14,878 nucleotides of DNA from Gammaproteobacteria bacterium (lineage in GTDB: Bacteria > Pseudomonadota > Gammaproteobacteria > Chromatiales > Sedimenticolaceae), in the NCBI GenBank assembly GCA_020445165.1, contig JAGRHE010000052.1, positions 1 to 14,878 on the forward strand. The letters run 5' to 3'. How positions within the stretch are numbered: position 1 is the stretch's first letter; every line of letters begins with the position of its first letter. Of this stretch, positions 6,348 through 13,328 are shown in pieces. A program made the translations under genes and the position numbers. The notes beneath the pieces were generated by a model, which saw only the letters and a list, made by a program, of their open reading frames with translations, did not search any database and was not told where the DNA came from.

Positions 6348-7175
6348 ATGCAAGACAGACTGGTCTCTCTGCTGAAATGGTTCGAACTGCACGCGCGGGT
6401 CTTTCAAGCCGGTCCACTGTGCCGCTCAGCGACCTTCGACGCCGGTGACGGGCTGGGCTACATCCATGTGCTGCGTAGTGGCCGGATGCGCTTCGAAACG
6501 ACCGGCGACGCGGGCACTCAGCTCGACGAGCCAAGCCTGGTGTTCTATATGACGCCAACCAGTCATCGACTGCTGCCGCAGGGTGATGGCGCCGAATTGG
6601 TTTGTGCCTCGTTCGAGTTCGGCGCCGGGCTGCACAACCCACTGGTCATGGCACTACCTGAGACCGTGGCCGTCGCGTTGGCCGATCTGCCCAACCTCGC
6701 TGCGACCACCGAGGTGCTGTTCAGGGAGGCTTCGGAACAGCACTGCGGCCGCCAAGCGATCCTCGACCGACTCGCGGAGGTGTTGATCATCCAGCTGCTG
6801 CGTGAGCTGATGGACCAGGGGCGGATCGAATCGGGACTGCTCGCTGGGTTGTCGAATCCGCGCCTGGTCAAGGCGATCAACGCGATCCATGCCGACCCGC
6901 GCCAAGCCTGGACACTCGAGGAGCTGGCCGCGCTCGCCAACATGTCGCGTGCACGCTTCGCCATCCACTTCCGCGAGACCGTCGGCAGCACGCCGATGGC
7001 CTATGTCAGCGAATGGCGGCTGAGCGTCGCGCGCTCGCTGCTGCGCGGGGGCAATAGCGTGCAGACCGTTGCCGACGAGGTTGGCTACGGCAGCGCCAGT
7101 GCCTTGTCGCGCGCCTTCGCCGCGCAGACCGGGATGTCGCCGAGTGAATGGCGGCAGCGGCAGGAGCAACGTTGA
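6348..7175 (+). CDS. AraC-family transcriptional regulator with cupin-like sensor domain
   Basis: This is a 275-residue protein. The N-terminal half (to about residue 150) has the cupin-type pattern of AraC regulators that sense small molecules (GLGYIHVLRSGRMRFE, then PSLVFYMTPTSHRLLP). The C-terminal 100 residues hold the double helix-turn-helix: WTLEELAALANMSRARFAIHF as the first, and SVQTVADEVGYGSASALSRAF as the second, followed by the family ending GMSPSEWR. It is divergent from the AhpD-like gene, which is its most likely target. Its TGA overlaps the ATG of the DUF488 gene by one base (TGATG), so the two are cotranslated. The start has only a weak ribosome binding site. The effector is unknown. 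Confidence 0.92.
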   Translation: MQDRLVSLLKWFELHARVFQAGPLCRSATFDAGDGLGYIHVLRSGRMRFETTGDAGTQLDEPSLVFYMTPTSHRLLPQGDGAELVCASFEFGAGLHNPLVMALPETVAVALADLPNLAATTEVLFREASEQHCGRQAILDRLAEVLIIQLLRELMDQGRIESGLLAGLSNPRLVKAINAIHADPRQAWTLEELAALANMSRARFAIHFRETVGSTPMAYVSEWRLSVARSLLRGGNSVQTVADEVGYGSASALSRAFAAQTGMSPSEWRQRQEQR

Positions 7176-7540
7176 TGGCCGGCAGAATCCGCTGCAGGCG
7201 GATCTACGAAGCACCCGCGCCGGACGACGGCCTGCGCGTCTTGGTCGAGCGGCTGTGGCCGCGCGGCATTCGAAAGGCCGATGCAGCGATCGACCGCTGG
7301 ATGAAGGAGATCGCCCCATCACCCGCACTGCGTCAGTGGTACGGCCACGACCCGGCACGCTGGGACGAGTTCCAGCGACGCTACCGCGACGAGTTGGCCG
7401 CCGACACCGGGCCGCTCGACGAGTTGCTGCAACTCGCCACCGAACACGACCTCACGCTGGTCTATGCCGCGCGCGACGAACCGGGCAACAGCGCCCAGGT
7501 CCTGAGAGAGTGCCTGGTGCAGCATCTTGGCAGGCGTTGA
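7175..7540 (+). CDS. DUF488 family protein (YeaO-like)
   Basis: This is a 121-residue protein of the DUF488 family. The diagnostic N-terminal pattern is IRCRRIYEAPAPDDGLRVLV, then ERLWPRGI. The WMKEIAPSPALRQWYGHDP segment follows, with WDEFQRRYRDEL in the middle. Near the end is a Rossmann-like strand, LTLVYAARDEPGNSAQVL. The biochemical role of the family is not established. The ATG at 7175 has AGGAG 8 bases upstream, within the last codons of the AraC gene, and overlaps its stop by one base. An in-frame GTG at 7148 would overlap more and is less likely. Cotranscription with the regulator means its product is probably made at low level. Confidence 0.9.
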   Translation: MAGRIRCRRIYEAPAPDDGLRVLVERLWPRGIRKADAAIDRWMKEIAPSPALRQWYGHDPARWDEFQRRYRDELAADTGPLDELLQLATEHDLTLVYAARDEPGNSAQVLRECLVQHLGRR

Positions 7541-7569
7541 ACGGCCAGGTTCGCCCCCACCGTGGAGAG

Positions 7570-7599
7570 AAAAAAGACGGCGCCGTGGGGAGCGGCGCC
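7570..7599 (-). terminator. Intrinsic terminator for the dsrE2 transcript
   Basis: On the minus strand GGCGCCG (7599-7593) and CGGCGCC (7585-7579) form a perfect 7-pair stem with a 7-base loop. After three bases comes TTTTTT (7575-7570). On the plus strand no T-run follows, so it is directional. It lies 133 bases beyond the dsrE2 stop. Confidence 0.8.
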
Positions 7600-7732
7600 C
7601 AAGCTGGGGAAGTTGTCGGCGCGCGTCGCATTGCGATTGCCCTTCACTTCCTGGGAGGATCTTCTGGCTCGGCGGGGTTACGCCGGCAACTTTGCCTACG
7701 TGATGCCTGAAGGCCCGAAGGAGAAAACCCGG

Positions 7733-8338
7733 TCAGACAAAAAGGTTTACGTCGGCCGTCAGCGCCCGTGGTAGAAAGCTCGCGGCGCCGACCCATTCCT
7801 CGATCTCCGTAACGAAATCCTCCTTGCGGTAGTCGAACAGGTCGACCGTCATCTGGCAGGCGACCAGCTTCACCTCCGCCTCGATGCATAGATCGCGCAG
7901 CTCCTCGATCCGCGCGATGCCCTTCTTGTCCATCGTCTTACGCATCATCTGGGTGGCCATGCCCTCGAAGCCGGGGAGCAGCGACATCACCGATGTCGGC
8001 ACGGGCAGCTTGCGGCCTTTGAGCCATGCCGGGCCTTCGGGCAGTTTCATCGGCATCGCCGGGTTGCCGAGCGGCGTGACCTTCAGGTCGAGATTGCGCT
8101 TCAACAGGTTGAGCCCATAGAAGGTGAAGAAGACCGAGACGTCCCAGCCTAGCGCCGAGGCGGTCGAGGCGAGGATGAATGGCGGGTAAGCCATGTCCAG
8201 CGTGCCCTTGGTCGCGATGATCGTCATCGATGGCGTGTGGGCTGCCGCCCGTTCGGCCATCTTTTCCTCGAAGCGTTGGTCGAACCAGGTATTGAGGTCG
8301 TCGGGCACCGCTTTGGTTGTTGCTGTTGCATGGTTCAT
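7733..8338 (-). CDS. dsrE2: DsrE2-type protein (DsrE/DsrF/DrsH-like family)
   Basis: This is a 201-residue protein of the DsrE2 (DsrE/F/DrsH-like) group. These proteins are found beside TusA and rhodanese genes in sulfur-oxidising prokaryotes and are linked to cytoplasmic sulfur trafficking. Visible marks are the N-terminal strand MTIIATKGTLDMAYPPFIL, the following helix and strand (GWDVSVFFTFYGLNLL), a proline- and glycine-rich middle, and C-terminal KLVACQMTVDLF. Cys151 and Cys161 are candidates for persulfide chemistry, the second lying in the family's conserved C-terminal motif. AGGAG lies upstream of the ATG at 8338. A degenerate tusA lies immediately upstream, so its usual partner here is apparently lost or supplied elsewhere. 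No rhodanese gene is visible nearby. Transcription ends at the terminator at 7570-7599. Confidence 0.88.
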   Translation of the reverse strand: MNHATATTKAVPDDLNTWFDQRFEEKMAERAAAHTPSMTIIATKGTLDMAYPPFILASTASALGWDVSVFFTFYGLNLLKRNLDLKVTPLGNPAMPMKLPEGPAWLKGRKLPVPTSVMSLLPGFEGMATQMMRKTMDKKGIARIEELRDLCIEAEVKLVACQMTVDLFDYRKEDFVTEIEEWVGAASFLPRALTADVNLFV

Positions 8339-8360
8339 GGTCGTGATTCTCCTTTCGTCG

Positions 8361-8591
8361 GGCCTTGCGGATGCGGAAATAGAACTCGCCGTCGGTTTCG
8401 CTACTCGAGAGCATCGCGTTGCTGATCTGCGCGCAGCAGCAGTCCGGGTCCGTCACCGAACCCGGATCAGTAGCCGTGACCAGACGGCCCTCGGCGGACG
8501 GCAGGGCGGCGAGGGCCTCCTTCGTGCGCAGGATCGGCAACGGGCGGTTGACGATGCGCCAGGGCGGCTCAGGGCGCGATGGGTGCGACAA
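8361..8591 (-). pseudogene. tusA: Degenerate tusA-like sulfurtransferase
   Basis: The frame aligns without gaps to the TusA family: RPLPILRTKEAL, then TATDPGSVTD, then ETDGEFYFRIRK. The catalytic CPxP motif reads RPLP, so the persulfide-carrying cysteine is replaced by arginine (CGC for TGC). There is no ATG; an in-frame TAG lies two codons before the only possible start, a TTG at 8591. The stop is also gone: after RIRKA the codon is CGA where TGA would end the family, and the frame runs on through dsrE2 to 7938. These losses of cysteine, start and stop argue for a pseudogene. Position directly before dsrE2 matches the usual tusA-dsrE2 order. A repurposed TusA-like protein cannot be ruled out. 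Confidence 0.65.
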
Positions 8592-8598
8592 GACCTAC

Positions 8599-9021
8599 TC
8601 AGGACCCATGACCCGACGGACTGGAGCCCGCCGCCAACGCGCCATTCCTCGACTGTTCCCGGTAGGCTCGTGCGACCGCCGCCCAGTCGGTATCGGCAGG
8701 ATACTGAGCGTAGTAGTCCTGGTAGGCCGTTGCCTCCGGGCTGCCGCGCTGCACCTCGTACAGACTGATCCGGGTCGGACCGGTCTTGATGATGACTCCC
8801 TCGAAACGATGCGGCGCAATACCATCGACGTTCGAGGCCAGCATCAGCGCGGTAAGTGAGGGCTCCTTGCCGGATGGGACGACCGGCGCAAAGGTCAGGT
8901 GCGCGGTATCGGCATCATAGACATACTCGGTCGAGCCGAACTGGCGCTGGAATTCGAACGGCTGAGCCAAAGCCGCACTGGTGGCGATCGCAAGCACGCC
9001 GGCGATAAAAAGCTGTTTCAT
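8599..9021 (-). CDS. Small secreted protein of unknown function
   Basis: This is a 140-residue protein with a clear signal peptide (MKQLFIAGVLAIATSAALAQ, cleavage after ALA). The mature part begins PFEFQRQFGSTEYV and continues with predicted beta strands (YVYDADTAHLTFAPVV, then GVIIKTGPTRISLYEV). It then has an aromatic, Tyr-rich helix (YQDYYAQYPADTDWAAVARAYRE). The C-terminus is disordered (Gly/Ser-rich). I do not recognise the family. AGGAGA precedes the ATG by 7 bases. It is the first gene of a minus-strand run with the tusA remnant and dsrE2, only 7 bases before the remnant, so a periplasmic role related to sulfur or redox metabolism is possible but unproven. Confidence 0.75.
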   Translation of the reverse strand: MKQLFIAGVLAIATSAALAQPFEFQRQFGSTEYVYDADTAHLTFAPVVPSGKEPSLTALMLASNVDGIAPHRFEGVIIKTGPTRISLYEVQRGSPEATAYQDYYAQYPADTDWAAVARAYREQSRNGALAAGSSPSGHGS

Positions 9022-9101
9022 GATATCGGTCTCCTGATCTGATTGAGTTGGCGGCTTTGATCCGCTTCATCCCACAAGACCCGCGACTCGCCTGCTTCTT
9101 T

Positions 9102-9482
9102 TCATTCAACAGAAAAAATAGGCGCCGAAGTTAGCGAGGAAACCACAGCTTTCGATCCCGGAGGCGTACGCGAAGTTCGCGCCTGGTCACGGACCGCCAT
9201 CACCCCGCCGTCGACGTCCCACTCCGCACCGGCAACCAAGTCCGCCTGTTCGGACAACAGGAAGCCGACCACGGCGGCGACGTCCGGTGACTGCCCTTTG
9301 CGTCCGATCGGGTGAAAGGTATCGAAACCCTGCAGCGTTTCCTGGATTTCGTCCGGCGCGATGAAACCGCCAAAGATTGGCGTCTCGACCACGGCCGGCG
9401 AGACCGCATTAACGCGTATCTCGCGATCCGCCTGCTCCATCGACAGGTGCTTTGTGAACGCATGCAATCCGGCATTGATGGC
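9102..9482 (-). pseudogene. Truncated short-chain dehydrogenase/reductase remnant
   Basis: Only the last half of a classical SDR is present. From about 9482 the frame matches the region after the active-site tyrosine: AGLHAFTKHLSMEQA, then REIRVNAVSPAVVETP, then HPIGRKGQSPDVAAVVGFLL, then GAEWDVDGGVMA (ending near 9195). The NAD(P)-binding TGxxxGIG motif is absent, the catalytic Tyr is lost, and the position of the active-site Lys reads Asn (AINAGL). After GGVMA, where such proteins end, the frame runs on for about 30 unrelated residues to 9102. The open frame extends upstream to 9590 with no SDR similarity, so the break lies near 9482. It is likely a remnant of a deletion or rearrangement. 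Confidence 0.75.
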
Positions 9483-9605
9483 CCTACTCCAATCTCGTTC
9501 GACGGGCTTTGAGGACGGCGGAAGAAGGGACGTCGCGTATGGGGCGCATTCATTCCCGCTACAGAAGCACTCGTTCACGTGCGGCAACAAAGAGCCATTC
9601 GATTC

Positions 9606-10358
9606 TCATTGCGTTTTCTTGACGCCGTCGTAGATCACGGGCATCTGTTGGCGCCACTGGCTCCAGACGCTGTCGTCTGAAAGAAGGTCAGCCATGAAAC
9701 GCGCTACGTTCAACCGACTTGTCCGACCTGGGTCGAAGACCGCGCTCCGTGTGGGTGATGCGAACACCTGGTAAGCCGTCGATTCCGTGTCGTTGGTGAG
9801 CGTATCCGGGCGGACGACGGACCATTCCAATGTGCTGTCGTTCTGACCGATATCGACCCGGAGGAAATCGGCTGCCTGTTCGTTGTCAGCGTGCGGCGGT
9901 ATCAACAGACGAATCATGCCTATCACAGCCCGGTGGCCCATCGTCACCTTCTCCGGGAGATCCCGGTTGCGGTTGCCTGCCGTATTCATCAGTACGAACC
10001 GGGCAGGCTTCTCTCGTGCAGTGGCTTTAAACGCTCTGGTCAGCCGGCGGGTCGCTTCGGTGACGAGTCGGTACGGTGGACCGAAGACACCTTTCATGGA
10101 GATATTGTGTCCCAGGCATGAGGCGGCCGCATCACAGCCATCAAGCAGTTGCATCAGATCGATGTCGTCGAGATCGAGTAGGTTGGCCTGGATTACGGAA
10201 AGGTTGTGATGGCTGTGCAGATGTTCCGGCAGCCGGGCTTTGAATCGTAAGACCGCTCTGACCTGGCAGCCCCTGTAGAGCAACTCTTCGACCAGCAATC
10301 TGCCCGTCGCACCGCTGGCGCCGACAACAAGGACGGTTCGCCGTGTAGGTTGGTGCAT
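9606..10358 (-). CDS. NmrA/atypical SDR-like NAD(P)-binding protein
   Basis: This is a 250-residue Rossmann-fold protein of the atypical SDR (NmrA-like) type. The dinucleotide-binding motif GASGATGR lies at about residues 13-20 after the first strand (TVLVV). Next come the second strand ending in a basic residue (CQVRAVLR), then NLLDLDDIDLMQLLDGCDA and the family's RFVLMNTAG strand. Substrate or effector is not evident; members reduce small carbonyls or quinones or act as NAD(P)-sensing regulators. The ATG at 10358 is chosen because GGAGAA lies 5 bases upstream; the frame is open to 10427 without a good start. It follows the secreted-protein gene by 112 bases on the same strand and may share its transcript. 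Confidence 0.85.
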   Translation of the reverse strand: MHQPTRRTVLVVGASGATGRLLVEELLYRGCQVRAVLRFKARLPEHLHSHHNLSVIQANLLDLDDIDLMQLLDGCDAAASCLGHNISMKGVFGPPYRLVTEATRRLTRAFKATAREKPARFVLMNTAGNRNRDLPEKVTMGHRAVIGMIRLLIPPHADNEQAADFLRVDIGQNDSTLEWSVVRPDTLTNDTESTAYQVFASPTRSAVFDPGRTSRLNVARFMADLLSDDSVWSQWRQQMPVIYDGVKKTQ

Positions 10359-10470
10359 CGTCTTCTCCAATTTATCCCATTGTACGGTTTGCGGTTCGGC
10401 CAGCGAGGAAATCGTGGCGACCGACAATTCGTGCGGACGATATCCGCACGAACCGAGAGACCCCCTGGCT

Positions 10471-11331
10471 TCAGTGAGACATTGCTGTCACTGCGTCCGA
10501 TGTCGTGTAGTCAAGGAGAACCGGTTCCTCCTTGGAGAAATCGATCCAAGGATTGTCCCCAAGTGTTTCGTATCCCCCGACGCTCGAATCCTCATATCGC
10601 ATGACGAAGTGCTCGGGACCGTGGGCGAACGCGACCACGAGGCCGTGAGGTGCATCGAAGTAACCACCGTGGGGAACGAGCCCCGGATAACTGATCCGCC
10701 AGGCCTTGCCGTCTTCGTGGACCTTTCCGAAGTGCAGTTTTCCCACCACGTTGTCTTCCAGCACAAAGAACCAGGTGTAGGGGCCGCCTGCAACGATCGT
10801 CATGACCTCATCGATACCGACGCCGGCCTCTGAGCTGTTGACGTGCAGCTTTCCGAACTTGCGTTGGAGAAAGACACGCGTCTCGCGGTCGAGTGCCTTC
10901 ATGTCATACACCTTGGGATACGGTGGTACGTCGATCTCAGCGGTCCGGAGGTAGCCGCCCCGATGCATTTCGGGTCGACGTCCAGCGCGGCGGATCTCGT
11001 CGACGAGCTCGCGCCTGCCGAGATGGAAGTGTTGGATCAGGGTCTCGGATTCCGCCTGAGACAGCGCTCTGCGTACAGACTGTTTCAGTATCGGTTTTGC
11101 GTTCTCCGGGATCGCCACCTGGCTGACCCGCACACCGATTTCCAGGAGCCGTCGATTCACGGATTGAATACCGTAATCCGGTCTCGAGCCATCGCTGTAG
11201 TACAGCGCAATTGGCGTATCGTGATCAGTGGCAGGCACTCGATCACCCGCGTTGGCAGTATTCACACTGATTCCGCTCAATAGCGCGATGGCCGCTGCTG
11301 CGTTGTTCATCCAATGCATCTTGAGTTTCAT
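10471..11331 (-). CDS. Secreted protein of unknown function
   Basis: This is a 286-residue protein with an N-terminal signal peptide (MNNAAAAIALLSGISVNTANA, cleavage near residue 29). The first mature section (TPIALYYSDGSRPDYGIQS, then RRLLEIGVRVSQVAIPENA) resembles a small alpha/beta unit. A long charged helical stretch follows (QSVRRALSQAESETLIQHF). The second half is rich in aromatic and His residues (GGPYTWFFVLEDNVVGKLHF, then VPHGGYFDAPHGLVVAFAHG). I cannot assign a family. No cysteine is present in the mature protein. GGGAGG lies upstream of the ATG, one of the best ribosome binding sites in the window. It is divergent from the LysR gene at 11444, and the gap holds a candidate LysR operator, so it is a probable target of that regulator. 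Confidence 0.8.
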   Translation of the reverse strand: MKLKMHWMNNAAAAIALLSGISVNTANAGDRVPATDHDTPIALYYSDGSRPDYGIQSVNRRLLEIGVRVSQVAIPENAKPILKQSVRRALSQAESETLIQHFHLGRRELVDEIRRAGRRPEMHRGGYLRTAEIDVPPYPKVYDMKALDRETRVFLQRKFGKLHVNSSEAGVGIDEVMTIVAGGPYTWFFVLEDNVVGKLHFGKVHEDGKAWRISYPGLVPHGGYFDAPHGLVVAFAHGPEHFVMRYEDSSVGGYETLGDNPWIDFSKEEPVLLDYTTSDAVTAMSH

Positions 11332-11386
11332 TTCTTACCTCCCGTGGTTGTCATGTGCTGAGGACAATAGAAGCGGGAAGGCAATT

Positions 11387-11420
11387 GATAATCTGGGTAT
11401 CTGGAATAACATTGTTCATG
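11387..11420. promoter_or_regulatory. Candidate LysR operator, copy 1
   Basis: This site contains GATAATC (11387-11393), itself the left end of the dyad GATA-N7-TATC (11387-11401), then GAATAACATTGTTC (11404-11417). The same two elements occur 17 bases apart at 14097-14130. Across the 34 bases, 25 positions match. It lies between the secreted-protein gene and the LysR gene, ending 23 bases before the LysR start. Confidence 0.6.
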
Positions 11421-11443
11421 TCTGAGTCGTAATCAGGGTCGAC

Positions 11444-12373
11444 GTGGAATCACTCAGCGACATTGCGGTGTTCGTGCACGTGGTGCGAAGTGGCAGCTTC
11501 ACGGTCGCTGCCGGGAAGCTGGGGCTGTCGAAATCCGTGGTCAGCAAGTATGTCTCTCGATTGGAAGACCGACTCGGTGCTCGATTGCTGAATCGCACGA
11601 CGCGTCGATTGAGCTTGACGGAGGTTGGTCAGGTGTTCTTCGAGCGCAGCCAGCGTGCGCTCGGTGAGATCGAGGAGGCAGAAGCCGAGGTGTCCCGCTT
11701 GCAGGGCGAGCCGCGTGGTGAGCTCCGGCTCAGCAGCCCGATGTCGTTCGGAATACTGCATGTGGCGCGATGGTTGCCCGCGTTTCAGGCGCGTTACCCG
11801 GAGCTGACGGTCGATATGGTGCTCGACGATCGCAAGACAGATCTCGTCGATGAAGGATTCGATCTTGCCATCCGTATCGGCGAGCTGCCGGATTCGTCGT
11901 TGGTCGCCCGCCGCTTGGGGCCTTGCCGACATGTCGTATGCGGGTCTCCAGAATACTTTGCTCTTAACGGCGTACCAAAATCACCCAGGGATCTTGCTGA
12001 TCATCCGGCGTTGACCTACCGCTATCAGGACGCACCGGCCGAATGGCGGCTTGTCGACAGTTACGGCAACTACCATCAGGTGGCCATCAACAGCCGGCTG
12101 CAGATGAACAACAGCCTGGCGTTGCGCGAGGCACTGCTCAAAGGGGCCGGCGTGACCTTGAAACCGACCTTTGTTGTCGGCAGCGACATCCAGGCGGGTC
12201 TGCTGATGGCTGTGCTGACAGAGTACAAGGCATTGGAAGTGTCGATCTATGCCGTCTACCCGCAGCGCAAACACCTTTCTCCCAAGGTCCGTGCGTTCAT
12301 CGACTATCTGTCGGCGCAGCTCAACGATCCCCCTTACTGGGAACCGAGTGTGGCATCTTCCCGGCGTGCCTAA
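11444..12373 (+). CDS. LysR-family transcriptional regulator
   Basis: This is a 309-residue protein of standard LysR length. The winged helix-turn-helix is at residues 5-63 (VHVVRSGSFTVAAGKLGLSK, then YVSRLEDRLGARLLNRTTRR), followed by the linker helix (FFERSQRALGEIEEAE). The effector-binding domain follows, with LRLSSPMSFGILHVARWLP and LVDEGFDLAIRIGELPDSSL as typical landmarks. This set is characteristic of the large CrgA/DmlR-like subgroup that controls an adjacent divergent gene. The GTG at 11444 is preceded by AGGG. It is divergent from the secreted-protein gene and convergent with the EamA exporter gene. The two-part operator-like sequence in its upstream gap recurs upstream of the nitroreductase gene, so its regulon may include that operon. 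The effector is unknown. Confidence 0.93.
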   Translation: MESLSDIAVFVHVVRSGSFTVAAGKLGLSKSVVSKYVSRLEDRLGARLLNRTTRRLSLTEVGQVFFERSQRALGEIEEAEAEVSRLQGEPRGELRLSSPMSFGILHVARWLPAFQARYPELTVDMVLDDRKTDLVDEGFDLAIRIGELPDSSLVARRLGPCRHVVCGSPEYFALNGVPKSPRDLADHPALTYRYQDAPAEWRLVDSYGNYHQVAINSRLQMNNSLALREALLKGAGVTLKPTFVVGSDIQAGLLMAVLTEYKALEVSIYAVYPQRKHLSPKVRAFIDYLSAQLNDPPYWEPSVASSRRA

Positions 12374-12379
12374 AGGCAC
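12366..12379. terminator. Short hairpin spanning the LysR stop codon
   Basis: GTGCC (12366-12370) and GGCAC (12375-12379) pair around the loop TAAA, which contains the LysR stop codon. The two convergent genes are only 19 bases apart. The stem is short and there is no T-run, so termination is weakly supported. Confidence 0.35.
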
Positions 12380-12392
12380 AATCGCGAAGGAG

Positions 12393-13328
12393 TCAGCGGT
12401 CGGCTCGCTGTGCGGCGACAGTGACGGCGATACCGATAGCGATGACACCGGCGCCGAGCCAGGTTGTCGCACTGTACCGTTCGCCAAGGAACATCGTCGC
12501 TCCAATCAGACCGACCGCCGCCGCAACATAACCGATCTGGCTGAGCAGGACCGGACCGCCTTTCTGCTGCAACCGAAAGAAGGCAGGGAAGGTCATGCCG
12601 GCGACCAGGACCTGTGCCAAGGCGGCACCTGCAGCGGGTGCGATCTCCTGGAGCGGCAGCGTGCCCCGCGTCAGCAACAACAGCGTCAGGAACACCGCGC
12701 TCGAAAAGGCATGTCCCCAGAAAGCGAGCACGTTCGACGAGACGCCCTCGGGCCAGTCCAGGGTCCGATAGACGTTGCCGGCCGCGAGTGCGACGGGAAT
12801 GGCCATCGCGGCCAATAACCACTCGACGCCCGGGCCATCCGGATTGATGCCCCGGGTGAGGCTGACCAGGGAGGCGCCTGCCAGGCCCACCGCAATGCCG
12901 ATTCGGCCGAGCCGGCCCGGCACCTTCATGCCGGACAACGTAGCGAACAGCAGGGTGAACACTGGCGACAACGCGAACATCAAACCTGCGTAACCGGCAC
13001 CGGTGTGCGGTATTACTGTGAATAGCAGCAGATTCGGGGTGACGAAGGAAACCACCGCTGAAATCACCGTGTAGCGCAGAACCCGAGGCGGTGGCAGCGC
13101 CAACATCCTTGTCGCCAGCAATATCGGCAGCAGTACGAGCACGGCACCCAGCGAGATCAGCAGGGCCCAGATCAGCGGCGATACACCGGCTTCGCCGGCG
13201 ATCTTGCCCAGAGGAAAGTTCAGGCCGATCAACGTACCTGTGGTCAACAGGAGCGCAGCTGGCGCCTGCAACAGGTCGGCGACGCTGGTACCGAGACCCG
13301 TAGTGACGATACTGAGTCGGCTTTTCAT
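12393..13328 (-). CDS. EamA-family (drug/metabolite transporter superfamily) exporter
   Basis: This is a 311-residue inner-membrane protein with about ten hydrophobic helices arranged as two halves, as in the EamA/DMT family. First-half landmarks are TLIGLNFPLGKIA, then PHTGAGYAGLMFALSPVFTLLF. Second-half ones are WGHAFSSAVFLTLLLLTRG and AAVGLIGATMFLGERYSATTW, the last being the conserved EamA end motif (FLGE). Members export amino acids, metabolites or drugs; the substrate is unknown. GAGGAG lies 5 bases before the ATG at 13328. That ATG overlaps the nitroreductase stop by 4 bases (ATGA), so both genes are coupled in one operon. Pairing an exporter with a nitroreductase suggests a detoxification unit. 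Confidence 0.9.
   Translation of the reverse strand: MKSRLSIVTTGLGTSVADLLQAPAALLLTTGTLIGLNFPLGKIAGEAGVSPLIWALLISLGAVLVLLPILLATRMLALPPPRVLRYTVISAVVSFVTPNLLLFTVIPHTGAGYAGLMFALSPVFTLLFATLSGMKVPGRLGRIGIAVGLAGASLVSLTRGINPDGPGVEWLLAAMAIPVALAAGNVYRTLDWPEGVSSNVLAFWGHAFSSAVFLTLLLLTRGTLPLQEIAPAAGAALAQVLVAGMTFPAFFRLQQKGGPVLLSQIGYVAAAVGLIGATMFLGERYSATTWLGAGVIAIGIAVTVAAQRADR

Noticed and set aside
7562..7774. A 70-codon open frame on + after the DUF488 gene
   Set aside because: Its start overlaps the intrinsic terminator at 7570-7599, its end overlaps dsrE2, and there is no ribosome binding site or family match.
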